DNA of 7,812 bases, taken from positions 1-7,812 of the forward strand of contig JAGVFE010000135.1 of assembly GCA_020057765.1 (NCBI GenBank), read 5' to 3'. The position numbers and the translations under genes are program-made. Of the stretch, positions 1-4,948 are shown piece after piece. Origin of the DNA: Candidatus Woesebacteria bacterium. GTDB lineage: Bacteria; Patescibacteriota; Microgenomatia; UBA10105; UBA927. Below the pieces are notes generated by a model that was not told the origin of the DNA, ran no database searches, and worked only from the letters and a program-made list of their open reading frames with translations. The first letter of the stretch is position 1. Each line of letters starts with the position of its first letter.

Positions 1-136
1 AGGCACACAATTATCAAACGCCTGCAAACATGTATTTCAAAAGGAGGAATGGATCTTAACTTGACCGTTTTACTGTCTTGACAATGGGGTACACCTTAGA
101 TTACCAGAAAACTTAAGACAGAATATTGTTTTTGAA

Positions 137-376
137 ATGATGGATCCATCAACCATGTCACAGTTAGAAGATGCATGGATGGATGCAGGAAACGGGCTTC
201 TCTTACCAAATTATTTTGCTCGTACAGACGTAAAAACCGTTGGGGGCCACGTTGCCAACGTTGGTCACAATGTCCCGAACAACCAGCGTAGTGTCACTGA
301 CTGGAATCGCGACTACGGCCTTGACCTTGTCTTCGGCGTTCTCGTGGGAGTGCTTCCTCAGAAATTGGCAGCTTGA
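137..376 (+). CDS. Small DGR target (variable) protein, possibly truncated at its N-terminus
   Basis: A 79-residue ORF whose residues 35-70 are encoded by the variable repeat; nine residues follow before the stop. The repeat region is Asn-, Asp- and Gly-rich, with an NNQR..T.DWNRD stretch typical of C-terminal diversified segments of DGR targets. Relative to the template, the amino-acid changes are E36G, N38H, D46V, N52S, N54T, N60Y, N62L and N64L. The first 34 residues match no domain I recognise. Known DGR targets are usually much longer, with a C-type-lectin or formylglycine-enzyme-like fold. The frame continues upstream without an ATG to a TGA at 62-64, and beyond that stop it is open again to the window edge. 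The gene may therefore be a broken 3' end of a larger target. There is no Shine-Dalgarno before the ATG pair at 137 and 140. Translation is plausible but unproven; the link to the VR is firm. Confidence 0.55.
   Translation: MMDPSTMSQLEDAWMDAGNGLLLPNYFARTDVKTVGGHVANVGHNVPNNQRSVTDWNRDYGLDLVFGVLVGVLPQKLAA
239..346 (+). repeat. DGR variable repeat (VR)
   Basis: This 108-bp segment matches 706-813 without gaps at 97 of 108 positions. The differences, VR base over TR base, are at 243 G/A, 248 C/A, 259 C/T, 273 T/A, 291 G/A, 297 C/A, 314 T/A, 320 C/A, 321 T/A, 326 C/A and 327 T/A. Ten of eleven are at template adenines and go to all three other bases, as expected from error-prone reverse transcription at A in DGRs. 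In the ORF frame every A-site change falls at codon position 1 or 2 and alters the amino acid. The single T-to-C change is silent (AAT to AAC). The direction of information, 706-813 to 239-346, follows from this asymmetry. Confidence 0.92.
328..346 (+). promoter_or_regulatory. IMH-like invariant 3' end of the variable repeat
   Basis: The last 19 bases of the VR are identical to TR 795-813, and the TR block contains no adenine, so it cannot be mutated by A-specific mutagenesis. Identity stops abruptly after 346. In characterised DGRs the 3' end of the VR is the initiation-of-mutagenic-homing site, where cDNA priming or integration starts. This block occupies that place. A T-rich tract follows the stop codon at 379-413, but I see no convincing cruciform there. 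Confidence 0.55.
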
Positions 377-434
377 GTTTTCGGTTCTTTTGGGTTTTTG
401 ATTTTTGGGATTCAAAATTTTCTCCCCGTACCCC

Positions 435-463
435 TTGTAAAAATTTCACATTTTCTCTATACT
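435..463 (+). promoter_or_regulatory. Sigma70-like promoter upstream of the DGR template repeat
   Basis: A TTGTAA box at 435-440 and a TATACT box at 458-463 are separated by exactly 17 bp, close to the consensus spacing and hexamers. Transcription would begin near 470. No ORF of any size follows, so the likely product is a non-coding RNA running through the template repeat. Confidence 0.6.
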
Positions 464-702
464 CAGGTTAAATTAGGCAGTGAGTCCCGATGTCACAATC
501 GTGACCGCCTACTTCTTAGGATTTTCAATAGTCAGAGTTCTGTTATCCAAGTGGTACAGAAGCGTACTTAAAGAATTATTCCTAGACACTCCGAGCCTTT
601 CTCTTTTCGTTCAAAACTTTGAACAGAATGAAATTCAGTAGCAATCCGCAAACTGCCGGAAAGTTACAGTGGGATTAATGATAGACGGAGAAAGGTTCAA
701 GA

Positions 703-720
703 AACGTTGAGGGCAACGTT
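703..720 (+). other. Hairpin at the 5' edge of the template repeat
   Basis: AACGTTG (703-709) and CAACGTT (714-720) form a perfect 7-bp inverted repeat around the tetranucleotide AGGG. It straddles the first base of the VR/TR identity at 706. In the VR the same place is not a perfect inverted repeat, because of differences at 236-248. The structure therefore belongs to the template copy only. Confidence 0.5.
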
Positions 721-813
721 GCCAATGTTGGTCACAATGACCCGAACAACCAGCGTAATGTCAATGACTGGAATCGCGACAACGGCAATGACAATGTCTT
801 CGGCGTTCTCGTG
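706..813 (+). repeat. DGR template repeat (TR)
   Basis: The partner of the variable repeat at 239-346. It has 29 adenines in 108 bases, mostly in AAC or AAT triplets when read in the VR frame (11 such codons). AAY codons are the hallmark of DGR templates because they can reach many residues without giving stops. Identity to the VR starts at 706 and ends at 813. The template frame is open from 685 to a TAA at 982-984 but has no good start, so it is probably not translated. Unusually, no reverse transcriptase ORF follows: downstream are a hairpin, decayed sequence and the opposing 3' end of glmS. Confidence 0.92.
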
Positions 814-851
814 ATAGTTTCTAGGAGGAAAATAGAGTTTAAGGTGAGTTT

Positions 852-882
852 TGCTTGGTGGAACGAATCCATCCACCAAGCA
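852..882 (+). other. Strong 11-bp hairpin downstream of the template repeat
   Basis: TGCTTGGTGGA (852-862) and TCCACCAAGCA (872-882) are perfect complements around a 9-nt loop. The hairpin begins 38 nt after the TR. No T-run follows on either strand, so it is not a standard intrinsic terminator. It may be a structured element of the template RNA, comparable in position to the spacer that DGR RNAs need downstream of the TR. A 3' processing or RNA-stability role is an alternative. Confidence 0.55.
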
Positions 883-930
883 TCTTGCCTATTTCCTGAA
901 GTATTGCTTGCGTACACCTGGATCGAACAC

Positions 931-985
931 CTGGCAGGTGGACTAGATTGGCACCTGTCTCACCATTACGCTTTTGGCTCATAAT
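931..985. repeat. Imperfect direct repeat, copy 1 (resembles the glmS 3' end and flank)
   Basis: Bases 931-956 match 1216-1241 at 24 of 26 positions. After a spacer that is 14 nt shorter, ACGCTTTTGGCT at 968-979 matches 1268-1279 exactly. In copy 2 this second block encodes, on the minus strand, the conserved C-terminal AKS residues of GlmS. Translating copy 1 on the minus strand gives AKSVMV where GlmS has AKSVTV. Copy 1 therefore looks like a worn duplicate of the glmS terminus with its downstream sequence. Confidence 0.6.
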
Positions 986-1207
986 TTTGCAATTTTGGAT
1001 TCTAATTCTTTCGCTTTGGTAATAAAATATTGAAGAGGCGATTGTTTGCCAGCAAACCAAGAATGTTCCTTTTGGATGAATTTAGGATTGACCTGGCCAT
1101 ACGATGAGCTTCAAAAACGATTTTCTTTGTGGATCAAGAGAAAGCTTGCTCCAGAATTTTCTGACCAGCTTCAGATTCAGCTTTTCTCCGTTGAGGCCAA
1201 AAACTGA
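979..1207 (-). pseudogene. Possible frameshifted remnant of a small unknown gene
   Basis: On the minus strand one frame is open for 41 codons (1207 down to 1085, stop TAA at 1082-1084). A second is open for 43 codons (1110 down to 982, stop TGA at 979-981). They overlap, and joining them near 1098-1104 gives about 78 Lys-rich residues with protein-like composition, including VNPKFIQKEHSWFAGK and SPLQYFITKAKELESK. No start codon is obvious and the upstream boundary is a TGA at 1208-1210. I recognise no family; a faint resemblance of the WF-x(4)-SPLQYF part to antitoxin C-terminal domains is too weak to use. It could be chance. Confidence 0.25.
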
Positions 1208-1215
1208 TCATCCAT

Positions 1216-1281
1216 CTGGCAGGTGAACTAGATAGGCACCTATTCTTCTTCTCTTTATTTTACCGTCACGCTTTTGGCTAA
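1216..1281. repeat. Imperfect direct repeat, copy 2 (authentic glmS 3' end and flank)
   Basis: Partner of the copy at 931-985. Its right half lies inside the glmS coding sequence and its left half is the immediate 3' flank, including a weak imperfect palindrome centred on CTAG (1221-1241). The two copies bracket about 230 bp. This arrangement resembles either tandem duplication or attachment-site halves left by an element that targeted the gene's 3' end. Confidence 0.6.
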
Positions 1282-3024
1282 GTTTCGCGGCTTATCCGGA
1301 TCGGTGCCGCGGCCGATTCCCAGATAATAGCCTAAAAGTTGCCCGACGATGACAGCCGGGATAATGGTTAAAGGTCCTGCGTCCGGGATGGGTACATGAA
1401 CATCAAATTCCGCTGATGGAAACGGAGCAACCCCGATGATTTTTCCACCCCGTGCTTTTAACTCAGCTGCACTGGATAACAACTCCAATTTGGAATTCTC
1501 TTGGGTGGCAATGACAAAACAAGGTGTGCCTTTTTGGATGAGCGTGATGACTCCGTGCTTGAGCTCTCCTGCGGCAAATGGTTCGGCGTGGATGTAACTT
1601 GTCTCTTTTATTTTTAGCGCAAACTCCAAGCCAGCCGGATACCCGGTGTGCTTACCGATGACGTACATATCTGTGTGGTCCACCAGATCTTTGGCAAGTT
1701 TGATAATTTTTTCGCAAAGAGTATCCGTCAGCCATGTTTCCAAAACCCGTCCGAGTGTAGTGATCTCAGATGCAGCCTTTGGTAATGTTCCTGTAACTGC
1801 TTGGCTTACCAAATATAGTGTGGAGAGCTGGGATGTAAACGCTTTTGTGGAAACCACTGCTATTTCAGGACCGGCACCAACCGGTATGACTGCATCAGAT
1901 AGCCGTTCAAGCGTAGATCCGCGGGCGTTTACTACCGCAACGATGTAGGCACCGTTTTGTTTGGCTTTTTTTGTAGCAATCAATGTATCTGCAGTTTCTC
2001 CGCTTTGGGATATGGCAAAGAGAACGGTTTTTTTATCGGAAAATTTTGCAAACGGTGCAAATTCATACGCACCGTACGATTGCACCTCCAATCCAATGTC
2101 AGCAAAAAAGTATTTTGCTGCAAGGGCACAGTACGAGGCGGTTCCGCAGGCAGTCAAGACGACCCGATTTCCTTTTTGTATTTGTTTGGCGACGGCAGAG
2201 ATGACGTCATTATTGACCTGAGCAGTTTTTGGAACCGTACGCACCTGCTCCATGATTTCTTTTATCATAAAGTGCGGATAGCCTCCCTTCTCTGCATCTT
2301 CCAGTTTCCAATCCAATGTTTGGGTACTCATCGGTTTGGTTTTTATTGTCCGTATATCAAAAAGTTTTATGCCCTGGTTGGATAAAACTACCGCCTCTCC
2401 ATCCGATAGAAAATGAACGGTAGATGTATACCGTAGAAATGCCGGCACATCCGATGCTAAAAAGAAACTTTCGTCTCCGATACCGGCTACAAGCGGGGAG
2501 CCGTTTCTACAGGCAACAATGGTTTTTGTTTTTGCATCCAAAACCACGATTGCGTTGGAGCCTGCAAGTTGGGAAAAAACCTCCAACACTGCCTGGACAG
2601 TTGGTTTGTTTTTGACAGCATCCTCTATAGAGTGGGCGATAACCTCCGTGTCAGTTTCCGAATGAAACACATGATGTTTTTTTATGAGGTTTTGTTTCAG
2701 TTCCTGGTAGTTTTCCACGATACCGTTGTGGATGACGACAAAACGTCCCGTGCAGTCCAGATGCGGGTGGGCGTTTTGGTCCGTGACTCCTCCGTGGGTT
2801 GCCCATCGGGTGTGGCCGATTGCAATCGTGCCATTGGGAAGACCTGTTGTGGCGCCACCAATTTTACCAACGTGTTTTTCTATTGCCACCGATGCGCCCT
2901 TTTCCGTGACCACGGCCACCCCCCAAGAGTCATACCCCCGATATTCGAGCTTCTTGAGACCTTCAAGAGTCGTTTGCGCGGCACGATGGGTCTTATCGTT
3001 AACAATGGCAAATATTCCACACAT
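1255..3024 (-). CDS. glmS: Glutamine--fructose-6-phosphate aminotransferase (isomerizing)
   Basis: Makes glucosamine-6-phosphate from fructose-6-phosphate and glutamine in the cytosol, the committed step to UDP-GlcNAc and peptidoglycan. At 589 residues it is full length, slightly shorter than the 609-residue E. coli enzyme. The N-terminal class II glutaminase domain (about 1-230) begins MCGIFAI with catalytic Cys2, and has GHTRWATHG (70-78), HNGIVENY (99-106) and ETDTE (123-127). Two SIS domains follow: ACGTAS (292-297), ISQSGET (338-344), STKAFTSQL (392-400), then ALKIKE with Glu474 and ELKH with His490. The C-terminal NLAKSVTVK keeps the lysine (Lys584) that forms the Schiff base with the sugar. 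Small departures are GKHTGYP where GRG is usual and LEFALK where LEGALK is usual. It is transcribed alone, divergently from the kinase operon. No terminator or glmS ribozyme is visible. Confidence 0.97.
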   Translation of the reverse strand: MCGIFAIVNDKTHRAAQTTLEGLKKLEYRGYDSWGVAVVTEKGASVAIEKHVGKIGGATTGLPNGTIAIGHTRWATHGGVTDQNAHPHLDCTGRFVVIHNGIVENYQELKQNLIKKHHVFHSETDTEVIAHSIEDAVKNKPTVQAVLEVFSQLAGSNAIVVLDAKTKTIVACRNGSPLVAGIGDESFFLASDVPAFLRYTSTVHFLSDGEAVVLSNQGIKLFDIRTIKTKPMSTQTLDWKLEDAEKGGYPHFMIKEIMEQVRTVPKTAQVNNDVISAVAKQIQKGNRVVLTACGTASYCALAAKYFFADIGLEVQSYGAYEFAPFAKFSDKKTVLFAISQSGETADTLIATKKAKQNGAYIVAVVNARGSTLERLSDAVIPVGAGPEIAVVSTKAFTSQLSTLYLVSQAVTGTLPKAASEITTLGRVLETWLTDTLCEKIIKLAKDLVDHTDMYVIGKHTGYPAGLEFALKIKETSYIHAEPFAAGELKHGVITLIQKGTPCFVIATQENSKLELLSSAAELKARGGKIIGVAPFPSAEFDVHVPIPDAGPLTIIPAVIVGQLLGYYLGIGRGTDPDKPRNLAKSVTVK

Positions 3025-3037
3025 ACGGAAGACTTCA

Positions 3038-3067
3038 ATACTAAAGAAGATCGCAACCGCTTGTCAA
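3038..3067 (-). promoter_or_regulatory. Promoter of glmS, giving a near-leaderless transcript
   Basis: On the minus strand a perfect TTGACA (3067-3062) is followed after 18 bp by TAGTAT (3043-3038). Transcription would start around 3031, about 7 nt before the glmS ATG at 3024. No Shine-Dalgarno fits in that leader, so translation would be close to leaderless. Confidence 0.6.
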
Positions 3068-3088
3068 ATTTTGTATATCTGTGATACA
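3061..3088 (+). promoter_or_regulatory. Tentative promoter of the nucleotide-kinase operon
   Basis: TTGTCA (3061-3066) stands 16 bp before GATACA (3083-3088), and a TG at 3080-3081 sits in the extended -10 position. The -35 box overlaps the glmS -35 on the other strand, so the two divergent promoters would compete for polymerase. The -10 match is poor. Confidence 0.35.
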
Positions 3089-3110
3089 ACAGCGTTGGAT
3101 GCGACAGCAT

Positions 3111-3722
3111 ATGTATCTATCGGTGATGGGAACTCTCGGCAGCGGCAAGACGACAGCCGCTAAGCTCCTGGCCAGGGAACTCAAGTATCATCTTCTGGAA
3201 GAAAACTTTGGAGACAATGCATTTCTTCCTCGTTTCTATCAGGATATGAAACGATGGGCATTTCACTCACAAACGTTTTATCTGATGGAGAAGATTACGC
3301 AAATGCTCGCAACCCCTACGCTGTTAGAAAAACGATCCGTTATTCAAGACACCCCCATCCAACAAGACGCATTCTCCTATGCGAAGGCTCAGCATGTGTT
3401 AGGGAACATGGATGACGCCGAGTGGAGACTTTATCAGAAGATATATAAATCGTTTGAGCCGTATTTTCCAAAACCAAACCTCATTGTCTATATCGAAACC
3501 TCCGTGTCTGTTATTATGGATCGGATTAAAAAACGAGGACGGGACTATGAACAGGCTATCCCGTTAAGCTATATAGAACTATTGGATATGCTCAATCACA
3601 CGTGGCTTTCAGAAAACAAATCTATCCCCGTGTTTGTTATAGAAACCGACGGACTCAATATCGTGACCAACAAAAAAGCACAAAGAGAACTTGTAGAACA
3701 AGTTCGGAAATATGTTGTCTGA
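3111..3722 (+). CDS. Deoxynucleoside kinase (dGK/dAK family)
   Basis: Phosphorylates deoxynucleosides to dNMPs with ATP, the first salvage step; probably purine-preferring by resemblance to bacterial deoxyguanosine/deoxyadenosine kinases, though the substrate cannot be fixed from sequence. I take the ATG at 3111 (203 residues) because MYLSVMGTLGSGKT aligns with the family N-terminus, where the beta strand directly precedes the P-loop; GTG 3081 and ATG 3099 would add residues not expected. The P-loop GTLGSGKT is at 7-14. The EEN..DN.FL..FY.D..RWAF..Q signature (30-54) contains the family's catalytic Glu and substrate Gln. QD (79-80) stands where most members have an (E/Q)DR-type motif, and the LID KKRGRDYE is at 140-147. 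First gene of a compact operon; its end overlaps the next gene by 11 nt. Confidence 0.88.
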   Translation: MYLSVMGTLGSGKTTAAKLLARELKYHLLEENFGDNAFLPRFYQDMKRWAFHSQTFYLMEKITQMLATPTLLEKRSVIQDTPIQQDAFSYAKAQHVLGNMDDAEWRLYQKIYKSFEPYFPKPNLIVYIETSVSVIMDRIKKRGRDYEQAIPLSYIELLDMLNHTWLSENKSIPVFVIETDGLNIVTNKKAQRELVEQVRKYVV

Positions 3723-4356
3723 TATCAAGATTCTCATCTGGGATTTTGACGGAACGCTGTACCGGCCCAATCCGGATTTGTGGCATGACGTACGGAAGGG
3801 AGAGTACCAGACGATTGCAAACCACACCGGCTGGTCGCGCGAAAAAACCGTTGAGGAGTTTGCAAAACTGTATAAAACAGTCTACGACAGCGCCACCGAA
3901 TCGACTGCGGTACTAAGCGGCATTTCTATAGCCGAAGCAGCTGTTGAAATGGAGCGGTACTTTGATCGCCGGAAGTACCTCACGCGTGATGTTAAACTCA
4001 TTGCATTGTTTCAGAAGTTGAAAAACTTCCGCCATTTTATTCTTGCCAACGGCGTCATTGCGCGCCACAAGGAAACGCTCGAAGTCCTAGGCGTGTCGCC
4101 GGATATATTTGAGGAAATGGTAACGAGCCAAACCGTGGGGTTTACCAAGCCGCATGAGGCGGGATTTCGCTACATCCTTGCAAAAACCTGCCTGCCGCCG
4201 GAGGTTCACCTCATGATCGGTGACCGTGAAGCCGTCGACCTGGTTCCGGCCAAAAAACTCGGGATGAAAACGTGTCTGGTCTGGGCAGAGACACCATCGA
4301 ACATAGCCGATATCACGCTCCCAACCGTCTATGAGGTGGCAACAATCCTAGTATGA
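3712..4356 (+). CDS. HAD-superfamily phosphatase
   Basis: A 214-residue haloacid-dehalogenase-type hydrolase, probably subfamily I with a helical cap between motifs I and II. Motif I, DFDGTLY, has nucleophile Asp11 and acid-base Asp13. Motif III lysine is Lys146 in GFTKPHEAG. Motif IV is GDREAVD with Asp171 and Asp176, followed by AKKLGMKTCLV as in phosphoglycolate phosphatase and pyrimidine 5'-nucleotidase relatives. Motif II, normally ending in Ser or Thr, reads FILANG with Ala112, so a phosphate ligand seems to be missing. Placed among nucleoside and nucleotide kinases with an 11-nt overlap upstream and a 4-nt ATGA overlap downstream, it may be a nucleotidase balancing dNMP pools. That role is inferred from context only. 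Confidence 0.8.
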   Translation: MLSDIKILIWDFDGTLYRPNPDLWHDVRKGEYQTIANHTGWSREKTVEEFAKLYKTVYDSATESTAVLSGISIAEAAVEMERYFDRRKYLTRDVKLIALFQKLKNFRHFILANGVIARHKETLEVLGVSPDIFEEMVTSQTVGFTKPHEAGFRYILAKTCLPPEVHLMIGDREAVDLVPAKKLGMKTCLVWAETPSNIADITLPTVYEVATILV

Positions 4357-4943
4357 AACGCGGCAAACTCATTGTCTTTGAAGGCATCAGCGGCACGGGC
4401 AAAGAGACCCAGGCGAAGCTGCTGCAGGAATATCTTGTGAGTCGCGGCATCAACAGCCAGATAGTCTATCACCCATCGACGGATCTCAAGGATATCTTGT
4501 CAATATGGAGGAGTGAGCGCAACATACATGCGCTGACAGAAATCTACCTTTTGCTTGCAGATCGCTCCAGTTGTGTGAATCAGACGATTATCCCGGCATT
4601 GGAACGTGGCGAATGGGTGATTAGTTTGCGCAGCTGGATCAGTGCGCTCGTTTACCAGGGGGAAACCCAAGAGTTTCGCCGGATGATACGGGAGGAGTTT
4701 GGACGATTTGAACCGAAACCTGATTATCTGTTTTACTTTGATATCGATCCGACAATCGCTTACGATCGCGCACGTGACCGTCACAATCGCACCGGCGAGC
4801 CGATGGGAAAATTTGAAACACCAGAAAATCTCACAGATATGCGCAGCCGTTATTTAACCGTCATGAAGTCAATGCCGCACAGCACGGTCAATGCATTAGC
4901 AGTCATTGACGAGATACACAGAAAGATTATAAAATTTTTCTGA
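4353..4943 (+). CDS. Thymidylate kinase-like nucleoside monophosphate kinase
   Basis: A 196-residue member of the dTMP kinase family, which converts dTMP to dTDP with ATP. The N-terminal FEGISGTGKETQ (9-20) is the family P-loop, but the residue after Lys17 is Glu where Ser or Thr normally binds magnesium; Thr19 follows. The central motif LRSWISALVYQG (92-103) corresponds to the usual DRYxxSSxAYQG, so the Asp of the DR(Y/F) motif is replaced by Leu92 while Arg93 and YQG are kept. The LID-like RARDRHNRTGEP (139-150) and the FE (154-155) before the last helices fit the family. Start and stop couple to neighbours: ATGA overlap upstream, 5-nt gap to the next gene. dTMP kinase activity is likely but the altered residues leave room for another NMP substrate. 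Confidence 0.8.
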   Translation: MKRGKLIVFEGISGTGKETQAKLLQEYLVSRGINSQIVYHPSTDLKDILSIWRSERNIHALTEIYLLLADRSSCVNQTIIPALERGEWVISLRSWISALVYQGETQEFRRMIREEFGRFEPKPDYLFYFDIDPTIAYDRARDRHNRTGEPMGKFETPENLTDMRSRYLTVMKSMPHSTVNALAVIDEIHRKIIKFF

Positions 4944-4948
4944 ATCCA

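Larger units (their letters stand above)
470..882 (+). ncRNA. Candidate DGR template RNA
   Basis: Predicted transcript from the promoter at 435-463 through the template repeat to the hairpin at 852-882; the 3' end is a guess. No convincing gene lies between 377 and 705. That leader contains GTCAC-AATC-GTGAC at 492-505, enclosed by AGGC (475-478) and GCCT (507-510), and GTTCA/TGAAC pairing at 609-624, so it may fold. In characterised DGRs the TR is transcribed as an RNA whose flanking sequence is needed for cDNA synthesis by the reverse transcriptase-Avd complex. This RNA has the expected parts, but its reverse transcriptase is not in the window. Confidence 0.45.
820..1254. other. Gene-poor, decayed-looking interval between the DGR repeat and glmS
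   Basis: There is no ORF longer than about 75 codons and no recognisable protein family. The interval holds the hairpin at 852-882, two copies of a glmS-3'-end-like direct repeat, a cluster of CACCTG/CAGGTG words at 915-957 in both orientations, and two abutting minus-strand frames that could be a frameshifted gene. An AGGAGG at 823-828 is followed 15 nt later by a GTG (844) opening a 46-codon frame; I do not regard this as a supported gene. Reverse transcriptase motifs such as YxDD are not visible in any frame. Confidence 0.5.

Noticed and set aside
62..64. UGA recoded as Gly, as in Gracilibacteria/SR1, which would extend the DGR target upstream.
   Set aside because: Several intact genes here end in TGA exactly where the next gene begins (3720-3722, 4354-4356, 4941-4943, 5537-5539), so TGA is a stop.
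41..81. Shine-Dalgarno-like AGGAGG at 42-47 with an ATG at 49.
   Set aside because: Spacing is only 1 nt and the frame ends after 10 codons.
852..882. Intrinsic terminator for the template RNA or for glmS.
   Set aside because: The stem is strong, but there is no T-run after it on either strand, so I list it as a hairpin only.
685..984. Open frame of about 99 codons through the template repeat.
   Set aside because: It has no credible start codon. Openness is expected because DGR templates avoid stops in the target frame, and the rest reads through a hairpin and a repeat.
905..985. tRNA-like sequence on the minus strand (GTTCGATC with a short GCGTA/TACGC match).
   Set aside because: The T-stem halves are not complementary, there is no 7-bp anticodon loop, and the total length is too short for a tRNA.
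839..1060. A 73-codon minus-strand ORF covering the hairpin and the glmS-end-like repeat.
   Set aside because: It spans a hairpin and repeat copy 1, shows no family resemblance, and competes with a better minus-strand frame over 982-1060. Part of it only looks familiar because of a tRNA-like TTCGATC.
1219..1300. Tn7 insertion at the glmS 3' end.
   Set aside because: There are no tns genes, terminal repeats or 5-bp target duplication, and Tn7 would not duplicate the gene end.
1957..3163. Several long plus-strand ORFs opposite glmS (for example 1957-2385, 2569-3084 and 2726-3163).
   Set aside because: They are antisense shadows of a fully convincing glmS and have no protein-family features of their own.
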